From Palsa-504 sp963844625 (GTDB lineage Bacteria; Actinomycetota; Actinomycetes; Streptosporangiales; Streptosporangiaceae): 64,000 nucleotides of DNA. Position 1 is the first letter of the stretch. Each line of letters opens with the position of its first letter. The stretch is taken from NCBI GenBank assembly GCA_963844625.1, contig CAWJPF010000034.1:186001-250000 (forward strand), in the 5' to 3' direction. The position numbers and the translations under genes were made by a program. The notes beneath the pieces were generated by a model, which had not been told where the DNA came from, searched no databases, and was given only the letters and a program-made list of their open reading frames with translations. This document shows, one piece after another, positions 27,574 through 37,575 of this stretch.

Positions 27574-28939
27574 TACTGACGTCCTCGACAGGCTCGGCCC
27601 TGGCCGAGCTCTTCGTCAGCCGCTCACCTTCGGGCGGCACGGTGCGAAGACGGGCATGCTCGTCGACCTGGACAGGGCGGTCTGTGCGTGGGCCGGCCGG
27701 AAGGACGGCGGCGCGGAGCGGACGGCTGAATAGTCCGGTCACCGCTGCGGCGACTTCGATGGCCGCGCCGACGAGATAAGCGCCGGGGACCGAGACCAGC
27801 GCGGCTGCAGTCCCGGTAATGGCGTTGGCGACCGGCGTGGCCCCATAGCTGGACAGACTCACCATGCTCATGATCCGGGCCAGGCGGCCCGGATCAGCGT
27901 TGAGCTGAACCAGGGTGTTCACCGTCGTCCCGTAGAGGCTGGCGCAGACACCGATCACCAGGCTCAGGGCCAGCGCGACGGGCAGCCTGGGTACGAGCGC
28001 CAGCGCCGCTAGAGCGCCCCCCTGGAAGGCTCCGCCCACGATGATCAGGTGGCCGGGCCGGACGCGTTGCCGGATCTTGACGGCGGCGAGCGCGCCAAGG
28101 GCGGCGCCGAGGCCGAATGCCGACAGCAGCAGGCCCATGCCACCGGCACCCCAGCCCCGGTGCTGGGCCAGCAGCGGCAGCCCTGCGTTGTAAGGCCCGG
28201 TGAAACCCAGCTCGGTTAGGGTGCTGACCAGGATGAGCGCGCGCAGCAACGGCGATCTCCATACCGTTCGCGGCCCTTCGGTGAATCCGCGGACCAGCGT
28301 CCGCCGCGGCCCGGCCCCTTGCTGCCGAGCGTCCGGGGGCAGCGGCCGCAACGGCAGGATGGACAGGAAGCAGACAGATACCGCGAACGTGCCGGCCTCG
28401 AAGAGGAACGCGGCGCCGACGCCGAGCCGGGCCGCGAACAAGCCACCAAGCGGCGCGCCGGCCAGCAATGCCGTGCGGCGGACGAACGTGATGAGGCCGT
28501 TGGCGCGCTGGAGTTGACCGCCCGCCATCAAGCGTGCCGGAAGCGCGGCCGCGGCCGGCATGAACAGCGCGTCGGCAGTACCGAACACCAGCGCGGTTCC
28601 GGCTAGCACCCATATCCTGGGACCATCGAGCATGAGCAGCCCCGCCACCGCGATGATCACCGCCCGGAACGCGTCACTGGCCAGCATGACCCGGCGCAGC
28701 CCCAGCCGGTCCGCGATCGCTCCCCCCGGCAGCATGAGCACCGCCCGGGGGAGCGCGGCGATCGACGTCACCAGCGCGACCCCCGCTGGCCCTCCGGCCA
28801 GCGTCGCGGCCCAGGCCAGGGCCACGTAATAGGCCTCGTCACCGAGAAGGGAAACGCCCTGACCGGTCAGATAGCAGTAGAGCGGCCATCGGGCGCCGGA
28901 ATCCCGGGACCCGGGTGGTGTCTCGTCCGTCGTCGGCAT
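27566..28939 (-). CDS. MFS transporter
   Basis: About 457 residues with twelve predicted helices and the MFS loop motif GGAIADRLGLRRVM between helices 2 and 3. The pattern (GQGVSLLGDEAYYVALAW, PLRPLPPDARQQGAGPRR in the central loop) fits the MFS group common in biosynthetic clusters, usually drug or metabolite exporters. ATG 28939 has GGAAGAG upstream; a GTG at 28972 overlapping the aminotransferase stop is an alternative. Likely exports the NRPS product. Confidence 0.85.
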   Translation of the reverse strand: MPTTDETPPGSRDSGARWPLYCYLTGQGVSLLGDEAYYVALAWAATLAGGPAGVALVTSIAALPRAVLMLPGGAIADRLGLRRVMLASDAFRAVIIAVAGLLMLDGPRIWVLAGTALVFGTADALFMPAAAALPARLMAGGQLQRANGLITFVRRTALLAGAPLGGLFAARLGVGAAFLFEAGTFAVSVCFLSILPLRPLPPDARQQGAGPRRTLVRGFTEGPRTVWRSPLLRALILVSTLTELGFTGPYNAGLPLLAQHRGWGAGGMGLLLSAFGLGAALGALAAVKIRQRVRPGHLIIVGGAFQGGALAALALVPRLPVALALSLVIGVCASLYGTTVNTLVQLNADPGRLARIMSMVSLSSYGATPVANAITGTAAALVSVPGAYLVGAAIEVAAAVTGLFSRPLRAAVLPAGPRTDRPVQVDEHARLRTVPPEGERLTKSSARAEPVEDVSNE

Positions 28940-28968
28940 ACGCTCATCTCTTCCCGCGGTAACTGCTT

Positions 28969-30024
28969 TCACCCGACGGGATGCATCCAGCCATCAGGGT
29001 CGGGTGCCACGCCACGGTGGATGCCGACCAGTGCGTCGCGAACGGCCGCGGTCACCGGTCCCGGCTTGCCTTCCCCGATGGTCCAGCCGCCGTCAGGCTC
29101 CCGCACCTCGCCCACCGGTGTGACGACCGCGGCGGTGCCGCAGGCGAAGACCTCGGTGATCCGGCCCATGCGGCACTCCTCCCGCCACTGGCTCACCGAG
29201 ATTGGCTCTTCGCGGACCCGGTAGCCCAGGCGGCTCGCCAGGACGAGCAGGCTCTTACGGGTCACCCCCGGCAACAGCGTCCCGGTGAGCGGGGGAGTGA
29301 CCAGCTCGGCATCCTCTCCGGCGCCGCGGACGAAGAACAGGTTCATCCCTCCCAGTTCCTCCACCCAGCGGTGCTCCACCGCGTCCAGCCACACCACCTG
29401 CTGGCAGCCGTGATCCTCGGCATCTTGCTGCGCCGTGAAGGACGGGCCGTAGTTGGCCGCGCATTTCACGTCACCCGTGCCGCCGGGCATCGCCCGCGGG
29501 TGGGCGCGATTGACCCAGACGGTCACCGCATCGATGTGATCACCGAAAAAGGAACCGGTGACGAAGGCCATGGTGAGGAAGGCGTATGTGCGCGAGGTGC
29601 GTAGCGCGAGGCTGGCCTCGTCGGCGAACATCAGCGGCCGTAGGTAGAGGCTGAGGCCGGGATCGTCGGACAGCCGGCCCTGGTCCGCCGCGACGACCCG
29701 CTCCACCGCGTCCACGAACAGATGCTCGGGCAGTTCCGCCATGGCCAGGCGGCGGGCGGACCGCTGGAACCGGCGGGCGTGCTCGTGCGGCCGGAACAGC
29801 GCCATGGAGCCGTCGGCCCTTCGGTGCGCTTTCAGTCCCTCGAATATGACCTGACCGTAATGCAGGCCAATCATGCCGGGGCTGACCTGCAGCGGCGCCA
29901 GCGGCTGCAAGATGAGTTCGCTCCAGCCGTGCTCTGCCGTCCATCCGGCCGTGACCATGTGATCGGTGAACAGCTCGCCGTGCGGCGGGTGCGCGGAGGC
30001 CTTCGGGGCCGGTGCCTGTGTCAT
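28969..30024 (-). CDS. ilvE: branched-chain amino acid aminotransferase
   Basis: A 351-residue fold-type IV PLP enzyme. It shows GMIGLHYGQVIFEGLKAHR, RPHEHARRFQRSA, the PLP lysine in GGTGDVKCAANYG, VWLDAVEHRWVEELGGMNLF, and the GTLLPGVTRKSLL loop, all typical of IlvE. It exchanges amino groups between glutamate and branched-chain 2-oxo acids. In this locus it may supply or transaminate a monomer, for example for the first NRPS module, rather than serve general metabolism. ATG with GGAG 7 bases upstream; 27 bases from the NTF2-like gene. Confidence 0.92.
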   Translation of the reverse strand: MTQAPAPKASAHPPHGELFTDHMVTAGWTAEHGWSELILQPLAPLQVSPGMIGLHYGQVIFEGLKAHRRADGSMALFRPHEHARRFQRSARRLAMAELPEHLFVDAVERVVAADQGRLSDDPGLSLYLRPLMFADEASLALRTSRTYAFLTMAFVTGSFFGDHIDAVTVWVNRAHPRAMPGGTGDVKCAANYGPSFTAQQDAEDHGCQQVVWLDAVEHRWVEELGGMNLFFVRGAGEDAELVTPPLTGTLLPGVTRKSLLVLASRLGYRVREEPISVSQWREECRMGRITEVFACGTAAVVTPVGEVREPDGGWTIGEGKPGPVTAAVRDALVGIHRGVAPDPDGWMHPVG

Positions 30025-30051
30025 GTCGTTGCTCCATTCAGCCGAGGGCGG

Positions 30052-30432
30052 TTAGACGAGAGGTACGAAGAAGAAGGTGTCGCGGCCGGAGATCCGGCCG
30101 TCGGATGTGACCGTGAAGAACTCGGCGAACCGGTGCTCGGCGGCACGTCCGTCGCGCATCATGCCGGTGAAGCGGCCGTGCACCGCGATGTCCCGGTCGG
30201 TGGCCACGATCCTGGTGAGCTGATGGCGGCCGTGGCTGATGGTGCGCTGCTCGCGATAGAAGTACTCAACCGATTCCCGGCTGGTCATATCCGGGTAGCC
30301 CGGCCTCCGATAGACGACGTCGGAACTGAGCAAAGCGCACATTCCGGCTATGTCATCCGTATCGATGCGGGCGTAGAAGTCGCGGACCGCCGCCGCGTTG
30401 CGCCCGGCGTCGGCAGTGGGTTCGTGTCGCAT
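30052..30432 (-). CDS. SnoaL/NTF2-like protein
   Basis: A 126-residue alpha+beta cone protein: AAVRDFYARIDTDDIAGMCA at the start, DVVYRRPGYPDM, VEYFYREQRTI and RFAEFFTVTSDGRISGRD near the end. NTF2-like enzymes include cyclases, isomerases and hydroxylases in natural-product pathways; no catalytic residue can be assigned here. GGAGG is 5 bases before the ATG. It sits between the second NRPS gene and ilvE in the same operon. Confidence 0.8.
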   Translation of the reverse strand: MRHEPTADAGRNAAAVRDFYARIDTDDIAGMCALLSSDVVYRRPGYPDMTSRESVEYFYREQRTISHGRHQLTRIVATDRDIAVHGRFTGMMRDGRAAEHRFAEFFTVTSDGRISGRDTFFFVPLV

Positions 30433-30463
30433 GCAAACCTCCGATAGCAGATACCGGCCTGGC

Positions 30464-33400
30464 TCAGTTGAGCAGCCCGGCGATGATGGGGCCGATGTGG
30501 TCTACGGCCTCCCGCCTCGTCATCAGGCCGTGGCTCACCGGGACCGAGCGCACGTGGATCTGGCCGGTGATGTGACCGCGCCAGGCGGAGGGCGCGGCCG
30601 CGCCGTCAGCCGAGATGACGAGCATCGCGTCACCGTCGAACAACCCGGAGCGGCCGGAGGCTAGGGCGGCTGCATTCGCGCGGAAGGACCGGACGAGCGT
30701 GTCGAGCGTTTCGTCGTCCAGCCCGGCGAGCGGGCCGTCCTTGGCCCTGGCGGCCGCCAGGGAATCCTGCGCCGGCATGCTGACCGGGTAGCCGATCGTG
30801 GACAGCAGGAGTCGCAGAGCAGCCCAGTCCCGCGGTGCCGTCTTCCCGTCCGCCCGCTGCTCCGCGGGTGCGTCCGGGCAGAACTGTCCCGGCGCGTCGG
30901 CGGGGCATGCCGGGAGGGGATCCGGTGCCCAGCCGGCCGGGTATCCGTCCAGCAGGGTCAGCGATCCGACCGGCAGGCCCAGCTCCTGCAGCGCTACGGC
31001 CAGAGCGTGCGCGACCGTCGCCCCGAACGACCAGCCGACTAGGTGGTGAGGGCCGTCGGGCGCCAGTTGACGCACCTGCGCGAGATGGAAGGCCACGACC
31101 GCGGCGAAGTCCGCGGCGGCGTCCCTCAGGCCGGGCGACTGGAGTCCGTACACCGGATGATCCGCTCCGATGTAGCCGGTCAGGCCGGCATACATCCAGC
31201 TCACGCCCGTGGCCGGGGGCAAGAAGAAGACGGGGACGGCCGAACCGCCAGTCGCGAACGGGAGGAAGGGAGCCAGCGGGTCGCCCGCCGCGGCGTCATC
31301 CGGCGCGCCGCACGGCTCCGGATCCGGTCTCGTCGCGGACGGATCCAGTAGCGTCGCGAGCCGGGCGACGGTCGGGGCCGCGAAGATCTCACGGACCCCG
31401 GCGTCGGAGCCGAGCCGTTCCCGGATCCGGCTGCTGAGGCGCAGTGCCAGCAACGAATGACCGCCGGTCTCGAAGAAGTTGTCGTCGATGCCGATGTGCG
31501 GGACGCCCAGCGTCTCGGCGAACAGCTCGCAGAGGATCTTTTCCGGGCCGGTGCGGGCCGCCCGGGACGTGCTGTGGAACTGCGGGGCGGGAAGGGCCGC
31601 CTTGTCCAGCTTCCCGTTCGGGGTGACCGGGAGCCGCGGGAGCGGCACCAGCGCTGCGGGCAGCATGTGCAAGGGCAGCTTCCTGGCGAGGTGGGTCCGC
31701 ACGCTGGCTAGGTCGATGCCGCCTGCTGCCCCGGTTACGTAGCCTACGAGCCGCTGGTCGCCTGGCCGGTCGGTGCGCAGGACCACGGCGGCCTGCCCAA
31801 CGTCGGGATGGCCGGCCAGTGCGCTTTCGATCTCGCCGGTCTCGATGCGGAAGCCTCGCACCTTCACCTGGTCATCCGACCGTCCGAGGTATTCAAGCCG
31901 GGCATCGCGACGCCGGCGGACGAGATCACCGGTCCGGTACATGCGGGTTCCCGGCGGTCCGTAGGGATCGGCGACGAAGCGCCCGGCGGTCAGGGCCGGC
32001 CGGTTTAGGTAGCCCTGCGCGAGCTGTTCACCGGAGAGGTAGAGCTCACCGGGCACGTTGTCGGGAACGGGCTGCAGCACGGCGTCGAGCACGTAGGCCC
32101 CGGTGTTCCAGATGGGCTGCCCGATCGGGATCGCACCGGCGGAGACGTGCTCGCCCGGGCGGACCCGGTGAGCCACGCAACCCACGGTTGCCTCGGTGGG
32201 GCCGTATTCATTGATGATCGTGACCTCCGGATGGTCATGCCGCCATCCGGCGAGCTGATCGCCGGACAGCGCCTCGCCTCCGAGGATCAGGGTGGCCCGC
32301 GGGGCTGCGGTGATCGCCTCGCTGGTGAGCAGCTCCAGGTGGCTCGGTGTGACCTTGACCAGGCCCGCGGCGGCTGTCTCGGCCAGTGATCCGGCCAGCT
32401 CCACCCGGCCGCCGCTGATCAGCGGACCGAACAGGGCCGTGACGGTCATGTCGTAGGACACCGAGGTGTGCACCACCGAGCTGTCGTCCAGGCCCTGGTA
32501 GTTCTCCTGGCACCAGCTCAAGTAGGCGGCCAGTGACCGCTGGCTGATGACGACCCCCTTGGGCTGGCCGGTTGATCCGGAGGTGTAGATGACGTACGCC
32601 GGGTCATCGGAACTGGCCGCGGTCGCCGCGGTACCGGCGCCATCCGGTAGCGGCACGCTGCCGGACAGGACGATCCGGGGCAGTTCCGGCGGCACCTCGG
32701 TGTCTTCGGTGGTCACCACCGCCACCGGCGCCGAGTCGCTGATCAGGTAGGAGACCCGGTCCGGGGGCAGATCAGGGTCGATCGGCACGTAGGCGGCGCC
32801 GGCGATGTGGCAGGCGAGCATGGCCACCACCAAGTCGGGGCGGCGCGGCAGGATCAGGGCGACGAGCCGGCCTGGTCCCGCGCCACCGGCGGCGAGGCTG
32901 CCCGCGAGCCGGTCCGCACGGTCCAGCATGGCAGCGTAGCTGAGCTGGGTGCCGCCGCCGGCCAGCGCGATCGCATCCGGGGTTCGCGCGGCCTGCAGGC
33001 GAACCAGGCTGGCCAGCGTGGCCGGCTCGGCCGGGCGCGGCTCGCCCTGCTGGGATGCCAGGATCCGCTGCCGCTCCGCGGTGTCGAGGATGTCGATCTC
33101 GCCGATCGCCCGCTCCGGATTTCCGGCGGCGGCGTCCAGCAGCCTTATCAGCCGGCCGGCGATCAGCTCGACGGTCTCGTTGTCGAACAGGTCGGCGGCG
33201 TACTCGATGGAACCGTCGAGCCCCGCGCCGTCAGGTCGCTCGACCAGCCCGACCTGGAGATCCAGCTTGGCCGTTCCCGTGGCGACGGCCTCCACCGTGG
33301 CGGTGAGACCGGGCAGTTCCAGGGCTGGTGTCGCGCCGGGCCCCTGAACCACCAGCATGACCTGGAACACCGGGTGGCGGGACGGTGAGCGCCCCGGATT

Positions 33401-34405
33401 AATCGCCTGGACCAGCCGCTCGAACGGTAGCTCCTGATGGGCGTAGGCGGCCAGGTCGGTCGCCCGGATACGCGTCACCAGGTCGCGGAAGCTCGGATTT
33501 CCCGACGTGTCCGTGCGCAAGACCAGGGAGTTCACGAAGAATCCGACGAGGCCCTCGAGCGCCTCGTCGCCGCGACCGGCGACCGGTGTGCCCAGCGGGA
33601 TGTCGGTGCCTGCTCCCAGCCTGGTCAGCAGCGTGGCCAGGGCGGCCTGGATCACCATGAACACAGTCGCGTGGCATTGCCGCGCGAGGCGTCCGAGCCG
33701 CTGGTGAGTCTGCGCCCCCAGGCGGAAATGCACGGTGCCGTTGGCACGGTCCGAGGTGGCAGACCTCGGCCGGTCTGCGGGCAGGCTGAGCTCATCCGGT
33801 AGTCCGCGCAGGGCGTCCGACCAGAATGCGAGCTGACGGGAGAGCAGGCTGTCCGGGTCGTCGTCGCGGCCGAGCGTCTCGCGCTGCCAGAGCGCATAGT
33901 CCGCGTACTGCACCGGCAGTTCAGCCCACTCCGGCTCCTGCCCGCGTGCCCGGGCGGTGTAGGCGGCCGACAGGTCGGCACAAAGCGGGCCAAGCGACCA
34001 GCCGTCGGCGGCGATATGGTGCAGCACCAGCACGAGGACGCAGTTGCCGGGCCCGGCGTCCAGCAGCCTGGCCCGGATGGGCAGGTCGGTTTCCAGGTCG
34101 AAGACCTCCCGGGCGGCGGCGGCGATCGCGTCGTCCAGCCGGTCCGGAGGGCAGCCGCGCTCATCGAGTCCGACCTGGACGCTGCCGGCGTCGAGGATCT
34201 GTTGTCGCGGCTGCCCGTCCGCCATGGGGAAGACCGTCCGGAGCGCCTCGTGCCTGCGGACCACGTCGGTGAGCGCCTCGCGCATCGCGTGCCGGTTCAG
34301 CGCGCCGCGCAGTCGTATCGCCATCGGGATGTTGTAGGCGGAACTGGGGCCGTCGATCTGGTGCAGCAGCCAGAGCCGCTGCTGGGCGTGCGATATCGGA
34401 ATCAT
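30464..34405 (-). CDS. nonribosomal peptide synthetase, C-A-T-TE (predicted Asn-type)
   Basis: A 1313-residue terminal NRPS. Condensation domain (about 1-430) has HHIAADGWS. Adenylation domain (about 455-960) has YVIYTSGSTGQPKG and NEYGPTEATVG; by alignment to GrsA-PheA the ten-residue code reads D M T K I G E V G K, one residue from the asparagine code DLTKIGEVGK. The carrier domain holds the phosphopantetheine serine in TGGHSLLALRL, and a type I thioesterase follows with GWSFGA. It would load Asn or a close relative such as 3-methyl-Asn, join it to the previous residue and release the product. ATG overlaps the previous NRPS stop (ATGA). Confidence 0.93.
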   Translation of the reverse strand: MIPISHAQQRLWLLHQIDGPSSAYNIPMAIRLRGALNRHAMREALTDVVRRHEALRTVFPMADGQPRQQILDAGSVQVGLDERGCPPDRLDDAIAAAAREVFDLETDLPIRARLLDAGPGNCVLVLVLHHIAADGWSLGPLCADLSAAYTARARGQEPEWAELPVQYADYALWQRETLGRDDDPDSLLSRQLAFWSDALRGLPDELSLPADRPRSATSDRANGTVHFRLGAQTHQRLGRLARQCHATVFMVIQAALATLLTRLGAGTDIPLGTPVAGRGDEALEGLVGFFVNSLVLRTDTSGNPSFRDLVTRIRATDLAAYAHQELPFERLVQAINPGRSPSRHPVFQVMLVVQGPGATPALELPGLTATVEAVATGTAKLDLQVGLVERPDGAGLDGSIEYAADLFDNETVELIAGRLIRLLDAAAGNPERAIGEIDILDTAERQRILASQQGEPRPAEPATLASLVRLQAARTPDAIALAGGGTQLSYAAMLDRADRLAGSLAAGGAGPGRLVALILPRRPDLVVAMLACHIAGAAYVPIDPDLPPDRVSYLISDSAPVAVVTTEDTEVPPELPRIVLSGSVPLPDGAGTAATAASSDDPAYVIYTSGSTGQPKGVVISQRSLAAYLSWCQENYQGLDDSSVVHTSVSYDMTVTALFGPLISGGRVELAGSLAETAAAGLVKVTPSHLELLTSEAITAAPRATLILGGEALSGDQLAGWRHDHPEVTIINEYGPTEATVGCVAHRVRPGEHVSAGAIPIGQPIWNTGAYVLDAVLQPVPDNVPGELYLSGEQLAQGYLNRPALTAGRFVADPYGPPGTRMYRTGDLVRRRRDARLEYLGRSDDQVKVRGFRIETGEIESALAGHPDVGQAAVVLRTDRPGDQRLVGYVTGAAGGIDLASVRTHLARKLPLHMLPAALVPLPRLPVTPNGKLDKAALPAPQFHSTSRAARTGPEKILCELFAETLGVPHIGIDDNFFETGGHSLLALRLSSRIRERLGSDAGVREIFAAPTVARLATLLDPSATRPDPEPCGAPDDAAAGDPLAPFLPFATGGSAVPVFFLPPATGVSWMYAGLTGYIGADHPVYGLQSPGLRDAAADFAAVVAFHLAQVRQLAPDGPHHLVGWSFGATVAHALAVALQELGLPVGSLTLLDGYPAGWAPDPLPACPADAPGQFCPDAPAEQRADGKTAPRDWAALRLLLSTIGYPVSMPAQDSLAAARAKDGPLAGLDDETLDTLVRSFRANAAALASGRSGLFDGDAMLVISADGAAAPSAWRGHITGQIHVRSVPVSHGLMTRREAVDHIGPIIAGLLN

Positions 34406-37400
34406 GCCCCGTCTCCGTCTCCGTCCCTGGCCCGGCGCCGCAGCGCCGGCCGGGCCTTCGGCGCCTCGTCCAGCACGCTGACCAGCTGGGCGACCGTGGG
34501 ATTCTGGAAGATGGCGCGAATGTCGAGTTCGACGCCGAGTGCTGACCGGGCCCGGCTGATCAGCCTCGCCGCAAGCAGCGAATGGCCGCCGAGATCAAAG
34601 AAGCTGTCGTCGACGCCCACCTGGTCCACGCCGAGTACCTCGGTGAACAGGTCGCACAGAGAACGCTCGCGCGGTGTGCCTGGCGGCCGCCGCTCGGCAT
34701 CGCCGGAGAACCTCGGCGCGGGGAGCGCACCGCGGTCCAGCTTGCCGTTCGGAGTAATGGGCAGCGTTTCCAGCTGGACGAACGCGGCTGGCACCATGTA
34801 ATCGGGCAGCAGCCGGGCGACCTCCCGGCGCTGCCGGGCGAGGTCCACATCGGGACCGACCACGTAGGCGACGAGCCGGGCGTCACCCGGCCGGTCCTCA
34901 CGGACTACCACGGCGGCCTGCCGTACCGCGGGGTCACGGGTGATCACCGAGGCGATCTCGGCCGGCTCCACCCGGAAACCCCGGATCTTGACCTGGTCGT
35001 CGGCCCGGCCGATGTACTCCAGGATCCCGTCGCGCCGCCACCGGACCAGATCACCGGTTCGGTACATGCGCGCGCCGGGCGGCCCGAACGGGTCGGCCAC
35101 GAACCGCTCCGCCGTCAGCCCGGTGCGGTTCAGGTAGCCGTGCGCCAGCCCGACGCCCGCCATGTAGAGCTCTCCGGTCACGCCGGCCGGCACCGGGCGC
35201 AGCGCCCCGTCGAGTACGTAGGTGCGCTTGTTGACCAGTGGGCGCCCGACTGGTATGGACGTGCCGCGTGTATCGGGGAGCGATATCCGGTGAGACGTGG
35301 TGAAGATCGTGCTCTCCACCGGCGAGTAGCCGTTCGTCACGCTCATTCGGGGAAAGCGCCGCAGGGCCTGTTCCATGTGCGGCACCGAAGCGGGCTCGCC
35401 GCCGGTGAAGACCTGGCGGACGCTTGCGAACGTATCGGGGTGCTCGTCCAGCAGGAAATTGAACAGGCTAGCCGAAACGTGCAGCATGGTGACGCTTTCC
35501 CGGGCCACGAGCTCGGCGATCACCGCAGGCTCTGGCTTCTGACCCGGCTGGAGCACGCACACCCCCCCGAACAGGAGGGCGGCCAGCAGTTCGAGGGCGA
35601 AAGCGTCCCAGGAGACCGGGGCGCACTGGAGGACGACCTCTCCGGAGCCGAACCGCGCGTAGCGCTGGCCGAGGAATGTGCCGACCAGGGCCCGGTGCGG
35701 GGTGGCGACACCCTTGGGTCGTCCCGTGGACCCGGAGGTGAACATGACCGTGGCGATCAGCTCTGGATCTGTCGCCACACCGGGGTCTCGGGTCGGCTGC
35801 GCGGCGATCGCCTCCGCGTCGGCGGAGAGGTCGACGAGGATGCCGGCCGGGCAGGAGCGGGATCGGGTCACCGCCGCGCTCGCGCCGGACTCGGCCAGCA
35901 CGACCTCGCGTCTCTCGGCGGGGAAGTCGGTGTCGAGCAGCGTGTAGGCGGCGCCGGCCTTCAAGGCGGCGAGCGTGGCCATCACCAGGTCCGGACCGCG
36001 TGGCAGCAAGATGGCGACGATGTCCCCTGGCTGTACCCCCCGGTCGCGGAGCTCCCAGGCCAGGCGATTGGCTTGCTCGTTCAGCTCACGGTAGCTTATC
36101 CGCTCGTTTTCGAATACCAGAGCGACAGAATTAGGTCTGGTGGCAGCCTGCTGCTCGACCAGCGTGTGCACGGTCGCGTCCGCTGGTATCTCTGCGGTGC
36201 CGCCGTCGCTCCAGGTGTCGAGGATGTGGCGCTGCTCGGCCGGGTCGACGATCTCGATGCGGCTGACCGGGAGGTCCGGGCGGGCGGCGACGGCCGTCAG
36301 CAGCCTGGCCAGCCGCGCGCCGAGTTGCTCGACCGTCTCCTGTTCGAACAGAGCACGAGCATAGGAGATCTCCACATTAAGGCCGGCGGGGGTGCTGGTT
36401 CCGTCGGTCAGCTCCGCCACGTCGAAGGTCAGATCGAATTTCGCGCCGCCCGCCCAGACGGTTCCGACTTCGGCCTGCAGGTCACCGAACGCCGTCGGCA
36501 GGTCGCCGGTGTTCTGAAGCACCAGCATGACTTGGAAGAGCGGATGCCGCGCCGTGGACCGGTGCGGGTTCAGCGCCTCTACCAGCCGCTCGAAGGGCAT
36601 GTCCTGATGGGCGTAGGCGTTCAGGTCGGTCTCCCTGACCTGGGCGAGCAACTCGGTGAATGTCGGATCCCCGTTGACATCGGCGCGCAGTACCAGGGTG
36701 TTGACGAAGAATCCGATCAGGTCCTGGAGGGCGTCGTCGCTCCGGCCGGCGACGGGCGAGCCGATAGGGATGTCGCCGCCGGCGCCTAGCCGGGCGAGCA
36801 GAGCCGACAGGGCGGCATGCAGCACCATGAAGAGGGTGGTGCCGGTGTCGCGGGCCAGCTGGAGCAAGGCGGCGTGCAAATCGGCGTCCAGCCGGAGGTT
36901 CGCCATGCCGCCTTGGTGGCTGGCCGTGGCGGGCCGGGGTTGGTCGGTGGGCAGCCGCAGTTCGTCAGGTAGTCCTTCCAGCTGCTTGGACCAGTATCCG
37001 AGCTGCTGGGAGATCAGGCTGTCCGGCTTGTCGGCCCCGGCCAGCAGGTCCCGTTGCCACAGTGCGTAGTCCGCGTACTGTACCGGCAGCTCCGGCCAGT
37101 CGGGACGGCACCCGCGTGACCGGCTGGCGTAGGCGGTGCCCAGATCGGCGCACAGCGGCCTTAGTGACCACCCGTCGGCGGCTATGTGGTGCATCACCAG
37201 CACGAGAACGTGGTCATCCGCGCCGGCCACCAGCAGCCAGGCTCGCAGCGGCAGGTCGCGGGAGATGTCGAAAGGATGCCTCGCCGCCGAGTCGATGGCA
37301 TCGGCCAGCTCGTCCGGCCCGCAGTCGATCACGGTCAGCTCGGGCCGGGCGGCGCTCGCGTCAAGGATTTCCTGGCGGGGATGCCCGCTTGTTTCCGGGA

Positions 37401-37575
37401 AAACCGTGCGCAGCGTCTCGTGCCGCTCTACCACATCGGTCAGGGCGCTGCGGAGTGCCGCACTATCCAGCGGGCCGCGCAGCCGGATCGCCACCGGGAC
37501 GTTGTAGGTGGCGCCCGGCCCTTCAATCTGGTCGGTCAGCCACAGACGCTGCTGGGCATATGAGAGATCGATCAT
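34402..37575 (-). CDS. nonribosomal peptide synthetase, C-A-T
   Basis: A 1057-residue module. Condensation domain (about 1-430, HHIAADGWS), adenylation domain (about 460-960, VMFTSGSTGRPKG; the usual YGPTE is NGYSPVEST), and carrier domain (DLGGHSLLAARL). The specificity code read by alignment is D A L H F G G I F K; positions GG and F resemble aliphatic (Val-like) codes but I cannot assign a substrate. It begins with a condensation domain although no upstream module is present, so it may accept an acyl starter or the domain may be unused. ATG at 37575 has AGGAGG 7 bases upstream and overlaps the MbtH stop. Confidence 0.93.
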   Translation of the reverse strand: MIDLSYAQQRLWLTDQIEGPGATYNVPVAIRLRGPLDSAALRSALTDVVERHETLRTVFPETSGHPRQEILDASAARPELTVIDCGPDELADAIDSAARHPFDISRDLPLRAWLLVAGADDHVLVLVMHHIAADGWSLRPLCADLGTAYASRSRGCRPDWPELPVQYADYALWQRDLLAGADKPDSLISQQLGYWSKQLEGLPDELRLPTDQPRPATASHQGGMANLRLDADLHAALLQLARDTGTTLFMVLHAALSALLARLGAGGDIPIGSPVAGRSDDALQDLIGFFVNTLVLRADVNGDPTFTELLAQVRETDLNAYAHQDMPFERLVEALNPHRSTARHPLFQVMLVLQNTGDLPTAFGDLQAEVGTVWAGGAKFDLTFDVAELTDGTSTPAGLNVEISYARALFEQETVEQLGARLARLLTAVAARPDLPVSRIEIVDPAEQRHILDTWSDGGTAEIPADATVHTLVEQQAATRPNSVALVFENERISYRELNEQANRLAWELRDRGVQPGDIVAILLPRGPDLVMATLAALKAGAAYTLLDTDFPAERREVVLAESGASAAVTRSRSCPAGILVDLSADAEAIAAQPTRDPGVATDPELIATVMFTSGSTGRPKGVATPHRALVGTFLGQRYARFGSGEVVLQCAPVSWDAFALELLAALLFGGVCVLQPGQKPEPAVIAELVARESVTMLHVSASLFNFLLDEHPDTFASVRQVFTGGEPASVPHMEQALRRFPRMSVTNGYSPVESTIFTTSHRISLPDTRGTSIPVGRPLVNKRTYVLDGALRPVPAGVTGELYMAGVGLAHGYLNRTGLTAERFVADPFGPPGARMYRTGDLVRWRRDGILEYIGRADDQVKIRGFRVEPAEIASVITRDPAVRQAAVVVREDRPGDARLVAYVVGPDVDLARQRREVARLLPDYMVPAAFVQLETLPITPNGKLDRGALPAPRFSGDAERRPPGTPRERSLCDLFTEVLGVDQVGVDDSFFDLGGHSLLAARLISRARSALGVELDIRAIFQNPTVAQLVSVLDEAPKARPALRRRARDGDGDGA

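Noticed and set aside
34582..36789. 735-codon open frame on the plus strand
   Set aside because: It is antisense to the first NRPS gene, whose motifs are beyond doubt; long antisense frames are expected in GC-rich DNA.
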